Assembly (NCBI GenBank): GCA_016124945.1
Contig: WGMT01000044.1
Coordinates: 62,001 to 126,000 of the forward strand
Direction: 5' to 3'
From: a bacterium
GTDB lineage: Bacteria; Chloroflexota; Anaerolineae; Caldilineales; Caldilineaceae
Length of the DNA: 64,000 bases
The notes under the pieces are model-generated. The model did no database searches. It saw only the letters and a program-made list of their open reading frames with translations, and was not told the origin of the DNA. The position numbers and the translations under genes were made by a program. This document shows, piece by piece, positions 46,832 to 56,008 of this stretch (positions within the stretch are counted from its first letter, which is position 1; each line of letters begins with the position of its first letter).

Positions 46832-47908
46832 TTAGTTGTCGACCTCTATCACTCGGCCTTCCGTTGCACGGATGAGACGGTCGGCAATGGCGAGGCCGAG
46901 GCCATGTCGATCAAAGGTACGTGTGACAATCACGTCCACGCCCTGATGTTCAAGGGCGCGCATCCCGGCGAAGAGTCTTTGTGCAATGTGTGGCAAGTCC
47001 GCCTGCGATCCTAGCGTTGTGACGGTCGCCCCGGTTTCAGCGAATTGCTCACCATCCTCATCCGCGATCAACACCCCCACTGTTTTGCCGGCGGCTATTC
47101 GTCTCTCTGTTGCCAATCGCATCGCTTCGAGGACCTTCCCACGTCGCCCCACAAAGAGCAACACTTCGGCATTGGGGGCATAGTGTTTGATCAACATCCC
47201 CGGTGACGGCGTCGCCATCGTTTCGCCGGCCATGGCTGCATATTTCGGGCTGTATGTGACCGCAGAGACGACCTTGCGCAACTGTTCAATGGGCAGCCCC
47301 CCCGGGCGAAGAATCGTAGGGATCGGCTGCGTCAGATCGAGGACGGTGGATTCGACGCCGATATCGGCGGGGCCGGCGTCGAGGATCAGCGGCACCCGCC
47401 CGTCCAAATCGTCCATAACGTGCTGGGCCGTGGTAGGGCTTGGCCGCGAGAAAAGGTTGGCGCTGGGCGCAACGATTGGCACATCCGCCAGGCGCAGCAA
47501 ATGGTAGGGCACACGATGGTTGGGCATGCGCACGGCAACCGTCGCCAGCCCCGCCGAAACATTGTCGGGGATGCACGCTCGTTTGGGCAGCACCAGCGTC
47601 AGTGGGCCGGGCCAGAAAGCCTGCGCCAAATCCCACGCAATGTCTGGGATTGTATGGGTGATCTGCTCCAACTGAGCAATGGCGTAGATATGCGCAATCA
47701 GTGGATCAGAGGCTGGACGTCCCTTCGCAGCGAAGATTTTGGCCACGGCGGCGGCATCGAATGCGTTCGCCCCCAACCCGTAGACAGTCTCCGTTGGGAA
47801 AGCCACCAACTCGCCGGCGCGGATCAAATCTGCTGCCACCTGGATCATCGCCAGATCCGGATTCTCCCGATCCACTATCACAACCTGTGTCTCTATTACT
47901 TCCTTCAT
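46832..47908 (-). CDS. tsaC: threonylcarbamoyl-AMP synthase (Sua5 form)
   Basis: The protein has 358 residues, the long Sua5 form with a C-terminal Sua5 domain after the ~200-residue YrdC domain. Signature regions are 'GELVAFPTETVYGLGANAF' (residues 32-50), 'KGRPASDPLI' and 'FWPGPLTLVL'. Reaction: threonine + bicarbonate + ATP to L-threonylcarbamoyl-AMP, for the t6A37 modification of tRNAs. It is cytoplasmic. It converges with plsC through the tandem repeat. Confidence 0.95.
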   Translation of the reverse strand: MKEVIETQVVIVDRENPDLAMIQVAADLIRAGELVAFPTETVYGLGANAFDAAAVAKIFAAKGRPASDPLIAHIYAIAQLEQITHTIPDIAWDLAQAFWPGPLTLVLPKRACIPDNVSAGLATVAVRMPNHRVPYHLLRLADVPIVAPSANLFSRPSPTTAQHVMDDLDGRVPLILDAGPADIGVESTVLDLTQPIPTILRPGGLPIEQLRKVVSAVTYSPKYAAMAGETMATPSPGMLIKHYAPNAEVLLFVGRRGKVLEAMRLATERRIAAGKTVGVLIADEDGEQFAETGATVTTLGSQADLPHIAQRLFAGMRALEHQGVDVIVTRTFDRHGLGLAIADRLIRATEGRVIEVDN

Positions 47909-47924
47909 CGCCTAATCTCAATTT

Positions 47925-48045
47925 CATAGAAATTCCAAAATATGCTCCACCGATAACACCGATTATAAGGATTGAAGAGAGAAGGTACACAAAAATTCTC
48001 TGGAAATCCTAAAAATCTGTGTTATCGATGGATGAAATCTGTCTG
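47925..48045. repeat. ~120-bp imperfect palindrome (GTGTTATCGATGG type)
   Basis: CCACCGATAACACCGATT on the left and AATCTGTGTTATCGATGG on the right are inverted. Additional pairs AAGGATT/AATCC and GAAATT/AATTTC are found inside and outside. It lies upstream of the Sua5 start and downstream of the korB terminator. Confidence 0.65.
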
Positions 48046-48051
48046 ATCCTG

Positions 48052-48098
48052 ACACAAGAAAGGCCGGAAACCTTCGCGGTTTCCGGCCTTTCTTGTGT
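48052..48098. terminator. 21-bp perfect hairpin after korB
   Basis: ACACAAGAAAGGCCGGAAACC pairs perfectly with 48078-48098 around TTCGC. It lies nine bases from the korB stop and would end its transcript, though the T-tract is short. Confidence 0.8.
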
Positions 48099-48106
48099 TC
48101 TTCTGG

Positions 48107-49201
48107 CTAGAAAGAGGCCATGATGTCTGCCAGCGCCTGGCGGCTGGGCCGCAGCTTTTCGACAGGCAGGTGGGCCAACGGTGTGGGCGTCACGTTGAGG
48201 AGCTCGATCAGATCGGGTTCCTCTTCGGTGACGTAGAGCAGACCGGTAATCAGCTTGCCCTCTTTCTGTCCACGGTCGATGGCGCGATAGGCGGCCGCTT
48301 TGTCTGTCGGATCGTGACTCGGATCAAGTTTCTTAAGGCGCAATTTCGAGCCATCATGCAGATCGACTTCGGCTTCGTCTTCGTACTCTTCGATTTCAAT
48401 TTCGGTTAACGTTGACGGCACGAAATTGAGTTCGTGTAGCGCAATCTCGTTCTCTTTGCCGAAGGTGTAGCTCTTGGTCGACGTATCGTGGTTGTTGAAG
48501 GTGACGCACGGGCTGATGATGTCGAGCACGGCAATGCCACGGTGGCTGAGCGCTGCTTTGAGCAGTTCTTCAACCTGACGAGGATCGCCGGCAAAGCTGC
48601 GCGCCACGAAAGTGGCATTGGCCGTCAGCGCTTCCATACAGATGTCGAGCGGAGGCAACTCGTTGACGCCATGATATTTGAGATGCTGACCTTCGTCTGC
48701 TGTGGCGCTGAACTGCCCCTTGGTCAACCCATAGACGCCGTTGTTCTCAATAATGTAGACCATGGGGACGTTGCGGCGCACGGCATGTTTGAATTGACCG
48801 ATGCCAATGGATGCCGTGTCACCGTCGCCGCTGACGGCGATGGTGGTAAGGCTCTGGTTGGCCATCATGGCCCCTGTGGCCACCGACGGCATACGTCCGT
48901 GGACGCTGTTGAAGCCGTGGCTCCAGCCCAGCCAGTAGGCCGGCGTCTTGCTGCTGCAACCAATGCCGCTCATCTTGATTACCTGGGTTTGGTCAAGTCC
49001 CAAGTCCCAGGCAACGGTCATGATGCGCTGGCTGATGCTGTCGTGGCCGCAGCCTTTGCACAACGTCGACGGTTTACCCTTGTAATCGTTTTTGTCCAAC
49101 CCGAGTGCATTGACCTTCTGGGTGGGCGCAGTGGCAGTCTTGCGCGCCGCTGCTGCTTTCTGTGCTGCCAGTTTCTTAAGCTCTTCGGCTTTGGTGCTCA
49201 T
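48107..49201 (-). CDS. korB: 2-oxoglutarate:ferredoxin oxidoreductase, beta subunit
   Basis: The protein has 364 residues. The N-terminal CKGCGH iron-sulfur/TPP motif (about residue 48) and the TPP-binding 'SGDGDTASIGIGQFKHAVRRN' to 'ENNGVYGLTKGQ' region (about 120-165) are present. No ferredoxin-type 4Fe-4S insertion is seen, so electrons pass to external ferredoxin. A 40-residue Lys/Ala-rich N-terminal leader is extra. It forms a KorAB pair with the gene 55 bp upstream. Reaction (by family): 2-oxoglutarate + CoA + oxidised ferredoxin to succinyl-CoA + CO2 + reduced ferredoxin, or the reverse. Other 2-oxoacids cannot be ruled out. Confidence 0.9.
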   Translation of the reverse strand: MSTKAEELKKLAAQKAAAARKTATAPTQKVNALGLDKNDYKGKPSTLCKGCGHDSISQRIMTVAWDLGLDQTQVIKMSGIGCSSKTPAYWLGWSHGFNSVHGRMPSVATGAMMANQSLTTIAVSGDGDTASIGIGQFKHAVRRNVPMVYIIENNGVYGLTKGQFSATADEGQHLKYHGVNELPPLDICMEALTANATFVARSFAGDPRQVEELLKAALSHRGIAVLDIISPCVTFNNHDTSTKSYTFGKENEIALHELNFVPSTLTEIEIEEYEDEAEVDLHDGSKLRLKKLDPSHDPTDKAAAYRAIDRGQKEGKLITGLLYVTEEEPDLIELLNVTPTPLAHLPVEKLRPSRQALADIMASF

Positions 49202-49256
49202 GGATGTTTACCCCTATGAAAACGTCTGCGACGTTGATATTTGCAGGAATTGCAGC

Positions 49257-51089
49257 TTATTCGATGTTCGCCGTCACGCCTTCAGTAATGAACCGCGCAC
49301 TGAGCGAGAGACCATCACACTTGCGTAGCGAAATCAACTTGTCGGCATGGGTCGGTTCCTCACTGCGCAGGATTGTATGCAACTGTCCATCGAAGTTCGT
49401 TTCGACCACAAAAGTAATGTCGTGTTGGTGGATGAAGTCGCGTACGCTGCTGCTGATTGGTAGTGCCCGTAGCCGCAGGTAACTGCTGTCGATGCCCTGG
49501 CTGGCCAAGCGCGCACGTGCTTCTTGGATCGCTGCATCGTTGCTACCGAATCCGATCAGGCCAATACGCGCATTGGGGTGCTCGGCGATCTCCGGTGCCG
49601 GTACAAGCTGGCGCGCCGTTTCAAACTTGCGGTGCAGACGTTCCAGGTTCTGCTCCCAATCGTCGGGGCGTTCACTGTAGCCGGCATACTCGTTGTGGCC
49701 CGTGCCACGGGTGAAGTAACCGGCCATCTTGTGCCGTGTACCTGGGAGCGTGCGGTAGCCGATACCGTCTCCGTCTACATCTTTGTAGCGGCCCCAGGAG
49801 CCGCCTAGCTCCTGTAGCTCTTCAGCGCTGAGCACCTTGCCCCGCTTCATCGGTTCTTCGGGATATTCGAACTGATCGCTGATGTGCATGTTCATGCCCA
49901 GATCGAGGTCGCTGAGCACGAAGACCAGTGTCTGCAACTCTTCGGCCAGATCGAAGGCGGTGCCGGCAAACTCGAAGCACTCAGCCGGCGTCGATGGGAA
50001 GAGGACTACGTGACGGGTGTCGCCGTGGCTGGCGTAGTAAGCTGCGAGGATGTCGCTTTGCGCCGTGCGTGTAGGCAGGCCGGTGCTTGGCCCCATGCGT
50101 TGAATGTCCCAGATCACGGCGGGAATTTCGGCGAAGTAGGCCAGGCCTGCAAACTCAGCCATCAGGCTAATGCCAGGGCCGCTGGTTGCTGTCAACGAAC
50201 GGGCGCCGGCCCAGCCTGCACCGATGATCATGCCTGCTGCGGCCAACTCGTCCTCGGCCTGGATAATGGCGTAGGTCGCCTTGCCGGTGTCGGGGTCGGT
50301 ACGCAACTTTGGCCCATATTGTGCGATGCCCTCGGCCAAACTTGAAGACGGCGTAATTGGGTACCACGCAGTCACCGTCACGCCGTTGAAGAGCGCGCCC
50401 AGCGCCGCAGCGCTGTTGCCGTCGACCAGGATTTTGCCTTCGTTAAAGCCTGTCATCGGCTCGACTCGGTACGGATCGGTCTTGGTGAGGTTCTCTTTGG
50501 CCCAGTTATAGGAACGGTTCACCATGTCCATGTTCAGTGCAATGGGCTTGGGTTTGCCGCCGAAGTTCCACTTCAGCGCATCCTCGATCTGCACCATGTC
50601 CATTTCAAGTAAATAGGCGAGTACGCCCACGTAGACCATGTTGGCGACATAATCGCGCAAGTTGAAAGGCAGATCGGCAGCCTTCACCAGATCCTTCACC
50701 GGCATTGGATAGTAGGTGACGTCTTTGCGGTGATTGGCGATAGGAAGTGCATCATCGTAGAGGATGATGCCGCCGGGTGCCACCGATTCCATGTCCTCAG
50801 CCACCGTGCGCGCATTCATGCAGACCATCACTTCCGTGGTCTCGCGACGGGCGAGGAAACCGTCTTTGCTCAATCGGATGATGTACCAGGTGGGCAGCCC
50901 TTGAATGTTGCTGGGAAATAAGTTCTTGCCGTTGATGGGAATGCCCATCTTAAACAGTGTGCGGATCAAAATGCCGTTGCTGGTCTGACTACCGGAGCCG
51001 TTGACAGATGCGACGTTGATCGCAAAGTCATTGACGACCCCTCGTTCTTCTGACTCCTGTACGGGTGCGTCTTGCACGAGTAGGCTCAT
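49257..51089 (-). CDS. korA: 2-oxoglutarate:ferredoxin oxidoreductase, fused gamma-alpha subunit
   Basis: The protein has 610 residues. Residues 15-200 form the gamma (POR_N-linked) domain with 'VNGSGSQTSNGILIRTLFKMG', and residues 215-600 the alpha domain with 'YPITPSSSLAEGIAQ' and 'TATSGPGISLMAEF' and the 'RMGPSTGLPTRTAQ' motif of the active site. The fused gamma-alpha form with a separate beta subunit is typical of KorAB. AAGGAGAG lies just upstream of ATG 51089. Several imperfect 14-bp repeats lie in the leader. A GntR/FCD regulator is encoded upstream on the same strand. Confidence 0.93.
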   Translation of the reverse strand: MSLLVQDAPVQESEERGVVNDFAINVASVNGSGSQTSNGILIRTLFKMGIPINGKNLFPSNIQGLPTWYIIRLSKDGFLARRETTEVMVCMNARTVAEDMESVAPGGIILYDDALPIANHRKDVTYYPMPVKDLVKAADLPFNLRDYVANMVYVGVLAYLLEMDMVQIEDALKWNFGGKPKPIALNMDMVNRSYNWAKENLTKTDPYRVEPMTGFNEGKILVDGNSAAALGALFNGVTVTAWYPITPSSSLAEGIAQYGPKLRTDPDTGKATYAIIQAEDELAAAGMIIGAGWAGARSLTATSGPGISLMAEFAGLAYFAEIPAVIWDIQRMGPSTGLPTRTAQSDILAAYYASHGDTRHVVLFPSTPAECFEFAGTAFDLAEELQTLVFVLSDLDLGMNMHISDQFEYPEEPMKRGKVLSAEELQELGGSWGRYKDVDGDGIGYRTLPGTRHKMAGYFTRGTGHNEYAGYSERPDDWEQNLERLHRKFETARQLVPAPEIAEHPNARIGLIGFGSNDAAIQEARARLASQGIDSSYLRLRALPISSSVRDFIHQHDITFVVETNFDGQLHTILRSEEPTHADKLISLRKCDGLSLSARFITEGVTANIE

Positions 51090-51109
51090 GCTTCTCTCCT
51101 TGTTGCTAG

Positions 51110-51180
51110 CAAAATGATGTGCTGACAAAATGTTGCGCTGACAAAATGTTGCTGTCGAAATGTTGCTGACAAAATGTTGA
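51110..51180. repeat. GCTGACAAAATGTT tandem repeat in the korA leader
   Basis: Four to five imperfect copies (units of about 14-16 bases, core GACAAAATGTTG) directly precede the korA ribosome binding site. Confidence 0.8.
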
Positions 51181-51252
51181 ATTCGGGAATTAGTTCCTGG
51201 CGGTTCACTGGGGAAATCCAGCCCTTACCCGGTTTAGGGCCTTTTACATGAA

Positions 51253-52044
51253 TCAAGTAGCACGCTCATCAACTGCCTCTTCGTCTATTCCGTTCGTTTC
51301 ACTGCTGCCCGTTCCATTGTTGCCATTGCGCCCGTAAGGGCCGTCCAAAAGTCGCGATCCCATGGCGTCGCCGTTAGGTGAAACGCCGCGGGAGATCAGC
51401 AGTTGCATGTGTTCTTCAAGCAACTGCCTCGCTTCGTTATACTCACCGCGGGCAATGCCCTCGGCGATCTGCTGGTGATAGTGCCAAACGGCCGTGAGGT
51501 AGCGATAGTCGGCGTAGGTATTCAGTTCCACTGCTTCATAGGCATCCCAGTAGGCTTCCAGCAGGCCCAAGACAAACGGGTTGTCCAGCCGGCGGAAGAT
51601 GGTGAGGTGAAAGGCGCGGTGTTCAGCGTGTGGAATCTGTACCCGCTCGTCCTCTAATTTCGACCAGGCGGCGTTGACAAGCCCCAGTAGCTCATCTTTG
51701 TCTTGCGCGGTGAGACGCTGCACAGCTTCTTCCCAAAAGGAAAGCTCAAGCTGACGGCGTAGCACACTATAGGCATTGAAAAGGGAACGATCAATCGTGA
51801 GGGCGAAAATGAGGCTCTGGAAAACTGCGGGTTGAAAAGAGTAGGCATTGCACTCAATGCCCCGACGTGGCCTTGCTTCAATCAGCCCGAGGACACGCGC
51901 AACTTCCATCTGTTCACGTAATTTGCCTACGCTGATCTCAAGCTCATCGCTGATCTGATTCAGCGAAGGCAGGCGGGTGCCTTGTTCACACCCATGTGTA
52001 ATCAAATAACGAAGAAAATCTGAGTCTATTTGCGAGAGCGCCAT
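51253..52044 (-). CDS. GntR-family regulator with FCD domain
   Basis: The protein has 263 residues. An N-terminal winged helix (GTRLPSLNQISDELEISVGKLREQ, residues 22-45) is followed by an FCD all-helical effector domain with likely metal-ligating His residues, e.g. 'HRAFHLTIFRRLDNP' and 'HYHQQIAEGIARGEY' near 140 and 185. Family knowledge: FadR-class regulators bind carboxylic acids and repress or activate nearby genes. A Gly/Asn-rich tail of about 40 residues is extra. Divergent to none; it reads into korA 160 bp downstream, so korAB are its likely targets. Confidence 0.88.
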   Translation of the reverse strand: MALSQIDSDFLRYLITHGCEQGTRLPSLNQISDELEISVGKLREQMEVARVLGLIEARPRRGIECNAYSFQPAVFQSLIFALTIDRSLFNAYSVLRRQLELSFWEEAVQRLTAQDKDELLGLVNAAWSKLEDERVQIPHAEHRAFHLTIFRRLDNPFVLGLLEAYWDAYEAVELNTYADYRYLTAVWHYHQQIAEGIARGEYNEARQLLEEHMQLLISRGVSPNGDAMGSRLLDGPYGRNGNNGTGSSETNGIDEEAVDERAT

Positions 52045-52218
52045 TGGTCCGCTTCCAAAAAATAATTTCCCAAAAACAACAGTGGCATAACAATGCCGCC
52101 GGTTGTGATTCGGTAATCATCCAATTGATTCGATTTATTCGATAATTCAGCGGCGACGCCAAGATCATACCAGAATCGGGGATCTCCGTCAACTCAGCAA
52201 GGTGGCGCAGATTGGGGA

Positions 52219-52331
52219 ACGACGGACGACGGACGACGGACGACGCCATGTCATAGCAGTGTTCGAGACGAAAGTTGACCGCACATGTCACGCAAATGGA
52301 ACCGATGGTCTCTAGCGTCGTCCGTCGTCCA
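52219..52331. repeat. GACGGAC heptad inverted-repeat element
   Basis: Left arm 52219-52247 has four ACGACGG units; right arm 52314-52331 is the inverted GCGTCGTCCGTCGTCC. The right arm touches the stop codon of the GGDEF-EAL gene (52332-52334). The core of about 65 bases contains no ORF. Confidence 0.8.
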
Positions 52332-54449
52332 TCAGGACGCAATCCAGCGCGGTTTCTGCGTGAGCAGCACGCGACTGCTGCGAGAGTCGATGGCCTTCGA
52401 AAAGAGCGATCCTTGGCCGAATTCGCAATTGAGGGCTTGTAGTTGATAAAACTGATGGGGGGTTTCCACGCCTTCGGCAATCACTTCAAGATCGAGGTCA
52501 TGGGCGAGTGTGATAATGGTGCGCACAATGTCCATGTTGCCCGATTCGCCGTTCATGCTCATGATGAACGAACCGTCGATCTTCAATGTGTTGATGGGGT
52601 AATAATGGAGCGAACTAAGCGAGGAGTAGCCGGTGCCGAAATCGTCGATACAGAGATGAACGTTGAGTTTCTGTAGCGCTGTCAGTGTGTGCATAATGCC
52701 GACAATGTCGCTAAGGACGGCGCCTTCGGTGATCTCCAATTTCAGCGTGTTGGGGCTGATTTTGGTCTCTTGCAGCACCGATTCCACATAACCTGCTAGA
52801 TCTGACTGGTTGAGCAGGCTCCCAGACAGATTGACGTTTAGGAAAAGTGCCGGCTCTTGAGGATGTTCGTCTTGCCAGGATTTTAGCTGTTCTGCGCCGC
52901 GGCGGATTGTCCAACGATCAATGATGTTGAGTAGCCCAGTCTCTTCTGCGAGTGCAATGAAATCGGCCGGATAAAGTAGCCCACGCTCGGGGTGATTCCA
53001 GCGTACCAGCGCTTCAAAACCGGCTAGTTGCCCTGACTTCAACGAAACGATCGGCTGATAATAGATGGCGAATTCGTTGCGTTCAACAGCGCGGCGCAGG
53101 TCGGTCTCCAATTGCCAGAGCGCCATGGCGCGCACGTGCATGGTCGTATCAAAGAGACGATACTTGCCCATCCCAGCTGCTTTGGCACGATACATAGCCG
53201 TATCGGCATCACGCAGGATCTCTTCTGTGCGTGTGTAGGCGTCGGCGCTGAGCGCGATCCCGATACTGCCGCTGGTGAAAACTTCGTGCCCATGGATGAG
53301 AAAAGGCTCATCCATGGCAAGAAGCATGCTCTTGGCCACGCGTGCGGCATCGTTCACGGCGGTGACATTGTGCAGGAGTACGGCAAATTCATCGCCGCCA
53401 AATCGGGCGATCAAGCCTTCGGGTGGAATGCAGCGTTCCAACCGGCCGGCAATGGCGCTGAGCAACCGATCACCGATGAGGTGGCCCAGGCTGTCGTTGA
53501 TGGTTTTGAATCGATCTAAATCGAGAAAGAGTACGGCAAACTGTTCGCTTCGATCCGCTTCAAAATTGCGCAGAGCGCTTTCGAGCTGCTCCTGAAAGTA
53601 AAGACGGTTGGGCAGGTGGGTCAACGGATCGTGCAGTGCATCGTAGATCAGCCGTTCCTCGGTGTGTTTTCGGACTGTGATATCCGACTGCGAACCGGCC
53701 ATACGATAAGGCTGTCCGTGCTCGTTGTAAAGCGCCATGCCGCGACTAAGCATCCAGCGGTAACTGCCGGAACGATGACGGATGCGATATTCCTGTTCAA
53801 AGTGGGAGGTCTTGCCTTGAAGATAGAGATCGATGGCGTTGCGGGTGGCTTCCAGATCATCGGGATGGAGGCGGTGAAACCATTCAGAAGGCGAATTGCC
53901 AATCTCTTCTTCGTTGAAACCGAGCATTAAACACCAGCGCGGCGAATAGTAAATTTCGTTGAGGGTCAGGTTCCAATCCCACAGGCCGTCGTTGGCAGCA
54001 CGGGCTGCCAACGCATACCGTTCTTCGCTTTCGCGTAGCGCTCCCAGCGCGCGTTGACGTTCCAACGCATATCGAACCGAGCGGGTAATCAATTCCCCGT
54101 CAATGCGTCCTTTCACCAGATAGTCTTGAGCACCTTTGCGCAGGGCTTCAACGGCTGTCTCTTGATCATCATGGCCGGTCAACACAACAATCGGAATCTC
54201 TGGATTGAAATGACGAAAGCGGACCAACGTCTCTAACCCCTGACTATCCGGTAGCGAGAGATCGAGCAAAACAAGATCGAAGTTCTTCTGCTCGAAGAGA
54301 TCGAGCGCCTCAATAAACCGGCTGACATGGACAATCTGAAAACCGGTAGGGTCAACTTCGCGAAACAATTCGCGCAAAAGCACGGCATCAGCCGAGTTAT
54401 CCTCGATGAGGAGCAAGTGTAACACTTGTTTCGCTGTCGACGATTCCAT
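52332..54449 (-). CDS. REC-PAS-GGDEF-EAL response regulator
   Basis: The protein has 705 residues. An N-terminal receiver domain (about 8-125) has acceptor D63 in LLDLSLP; a PAS domain with PAC extension follows (about 150-265); then a GGDEF domain with the intact catalytic motif RFGGDEF, and an EAL domain with EALVRW and DDFGTGYSSL. Family knowledge: GGDEF makes and EAL degrades cyclic di-GMP; both sites look complete, so net direction cannot be said. ATG 54449 is preferred to a TTG start at 54512, though its ribosome binding site is weak. No histidine kinase is adjacent. Confidence 0.94.
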   Translation of the reverse strand: MESSTAKQVLHLLLIEDNSADAVLLRELFREVDPTGFQIVHVSRFIEALDLFEQKNFDLVLLDLSLPDSQGLETLVRFRHFNPEIPIVVLTGHDDQETAVEALRKGAQDYLVKGRIDGELITRSVRYALERQRALGALRESEERYALAARAANDGLWDWNLTLNEIYYSPRWCLMLGFNEEEIGNSPSEWFHRLHPDDLEATRNAIDLYLQGKTSHFEQEYRIRHRSGSYRWMLSRGMALYNEHGQPYRMAGSQSDITVRKHTEERLIYDALHDPLTHLPNRLYFQEQLESALRNFEADRSEQFAVLFLDLDRFKTINDSLGHLIGDRLLSAIAGRLERCIPPEGLIARFGGDEFAVLLHNVTAVNDAARVAKSMLLAMDEPFLIHGHEVFTSGSIGIALSADAYTRTEEILRDADTAMYRAKAAGMGKYRLFDTTMHVRAMALWQLETDLRRAVERNEFAIYYQPIVSLKSGQLAGFEALVRWNHPERGLLYPADFIALAEETGLLNIIDRWTIRRGAEQLKSWQDEHPQEPALFLNVNLSGSLLNQSDLAGYVESVLQETKISPNTLKLEITEGAVLSDIVGIMHTLTALQKLNVHLCIDDFGTGYSSLSSLHYYPINTLKIDGSFIMSMNGESGNMDIVRTIITLAHDLDLEVIAEGVETPHQFYQLQALNCEFGQGSLFSKAIDSRSSRVLLTQKPRWIAS

Positions 54450-54710
54450 AGGTTGAATGCCTGCTTTTTCCCTTCGTTGACTACGTTGCCTGATATGATG
54501 AACCGCACTCAATACGTTTTGTGCAAGTGCAATTCATTATAATGTTACCCTTAATGGAGTGGTAAGGGAACAATGGGGGGGTGCGCAAAAAACAATCGAT
54601 GTCATCTGTTCTGCAACTTGATGTGATGTACTCGATATTTTGATTTAAACCGAATAAATGAGATTGGTGATGAGATTAGTGATGAGATTAGTGATGAGAT
54701 TAGTGATGTA
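54450..54710. repeat. GATGAGATTAGT 12-bp tandem repeat (54658-54706) in a 261-bp gap
   Basis: The 12-bp unit occurs about four times, 6-50 bases from the stop codon of the M20 gene. The rest of the gap contains no ORF or clear promoter. Confidence 0.8.
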
Positions 54711-55913
54711 CTAGGTCAGCGATTGCTCCAGGTATGCAAACGCTGCACCCGCCAGCAGGGCAACCCCAGTAGGCAGCGTGCGTTCGTCGAGATCAAAAGT
54801 CGGGGTGTGATGTGGGCTATGCCATTTGCCATTGGGATCAGACGCGCCCACGAGCACAAAACAGCCTGGGGCGCGGTTGAGAAATTCCGACATATCTTCG
54901 CCAACCATCATCGGCGCGATCTGCGCGATCTGCGTTTCGCCCACCACCTGCGCTGCGACGCCGTGTATCAACGTTGCCCCTTCTTCGCTATTGACCGTGG
55001 CCGGGCAGCCGCCCAGGTAAGAAAATTGGGCCGTGGCCCCGAATGCCTGTGCCACCCCCACGGCGATCTCCTCCAGCCTGCGCAAGAGCAGGCTCTGCAC
55101 CTCTTTTGAAAAGGATCGAATTGTGCCGCGCAGGTCGGCCTGATCCGAGATGATGTTGCTGGCGCTCCCGCTGTGCAAACTGCCCACGGTGACAACTGCT
55201 GTATCTTGTGGGTTAACATTGCGCGCTACAATCGATTGCCAGGCCACCACAATGTGGCTGGCCACCACCGTGGCATCGACTGTTTCATGTGGCATGGCGC
55301 CATGACCAGCTTGGCCGCGGACCGTTAACCCAAACATATCTGCGTTGGCCCACAGAGGGCCAGACTGTACGATCACCTGGTTGAGCGGCAGCCCCGTCCA
55401 AAGGTGGAGGCCGAAGGCAGCCGCCGGTTTTGGATCGGTGAGTACGCCGTCTGCGATCATGGCCGAAGCGCCGCCAAGCCCTTCTTCGGCCGGCTGGAAG
55501 ACGAGCTTGACCCGCCCGCGCAAAGACGCACGTTGCTCATTCAACACTTGCGCCACGCCCATGCCGATGGCTGTATGGCCGTCGTGCCCACAGGCGTGCA
55601 TCACACCCGGCGTCTGTGATTGGTAGTCTGTATTGTTTTCTTCATGGATGGGGAGGGCGTCCATATCAAAGCGCAAGAGCACAGTCGGCGCGTTGTCGTC
55701 GATGGCGTCCCCTTCGATGATGGCGACGACGCCTGTTTTGCCGATGCCGGTGCTCACTTCAAGGCCGAGGCCGCGCAAGTGATCGGCGACGATTCCGGCG
55801 GTGCGTACTTCTTGAAAACCCAATTCGGGATGGCGGTGAAAATCGCGCCGCCAGGTTACCAATTGAGGGTAGAGTTCGGCGGCGGCGGCGCGAATCTTGT
55901 CGAGCTGATTCAT
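54711..55913 (-). CDS. M20-family amidohydrolase/peptidase
   Basis: The protein has 400 residues from ATG 55913 (GAGGAC upstream). It has the metal-site motifs 'LLRFDMDALPIHEEN', 'GVMHACGHDGHTA' and 'KLVFQPAEEGLGGA', the order and spacing of the aminoacylase-1/IAA-amino acid hydrolase/carboxypeptidase Ss1 branch of M20D. Family knowledge: a dimetal enzyme removing an N-acyl group from an amino acid or cleaving a dipeptide. No signal peptide, so cytoplasmic. It is separated from the SNF2 helicase gene by a heptad repeat. Confidence 0.9.
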   Translation of the reverse strand: MNQLDKIRAAAAELYPQLVTWRRDFHRHPELGFQEVRTAGIVADHLRGLGLEVSTGIGKTGVVAIIEGDAIDDNAPTVLLRFDMDALPIHEENNTDYQSQTPGVMHACGHDGHTAIGMGVAQVLNEQRASLRGRVKLVFQPAEEGLGGASAMIADGVLTDPKPAAAFGLHLWTGLPLNQVIVQSGPLWANADMFGLTVRGQAGHGAMPHETVDATVVASHIVVAWQSIVARNVNPQDTAVVTVGSLHSGSASNIISDQADLRGTIRSFSKEVQSLLLRRLEEIAVGVAQAFGATAQFSYLGGCPATVNSEEGATLIHGVAAQVVGETQIAQIAPMMVGEDMSEFLNRAPGCFVLVGASDPNGKWHSPHHTPTFDLDERTLPTGVALLAGAAFAYLEQSLT

Positions 55914-55939
55914 GTGTCCTCGTGGGGGTGGTGATTTGG

Positions 55940-56008
55940 GATTGACGATTGACGATTTACGAATGACGACAGATCGACCTGAGCACGCTCGGTCGTCTGT
56001 CGTCATTC
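55940..56008. repeat. GATTGAC/GGTCGTC heptad hairpin between SNF2 and M20 genes
   Basis: Left units GATTGAC, GATTGAC, GATTTAC, GAATGAC run into a GAATGACGACAGATCGACC arm whose inverted copy GGTCGTCTGTCGTCATTC ends at 56007. The SNF2 stop codon lies inside the right arm (56003-56005), and the left end leads into the M20 ribosome binding site. Confidence 0.8.
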
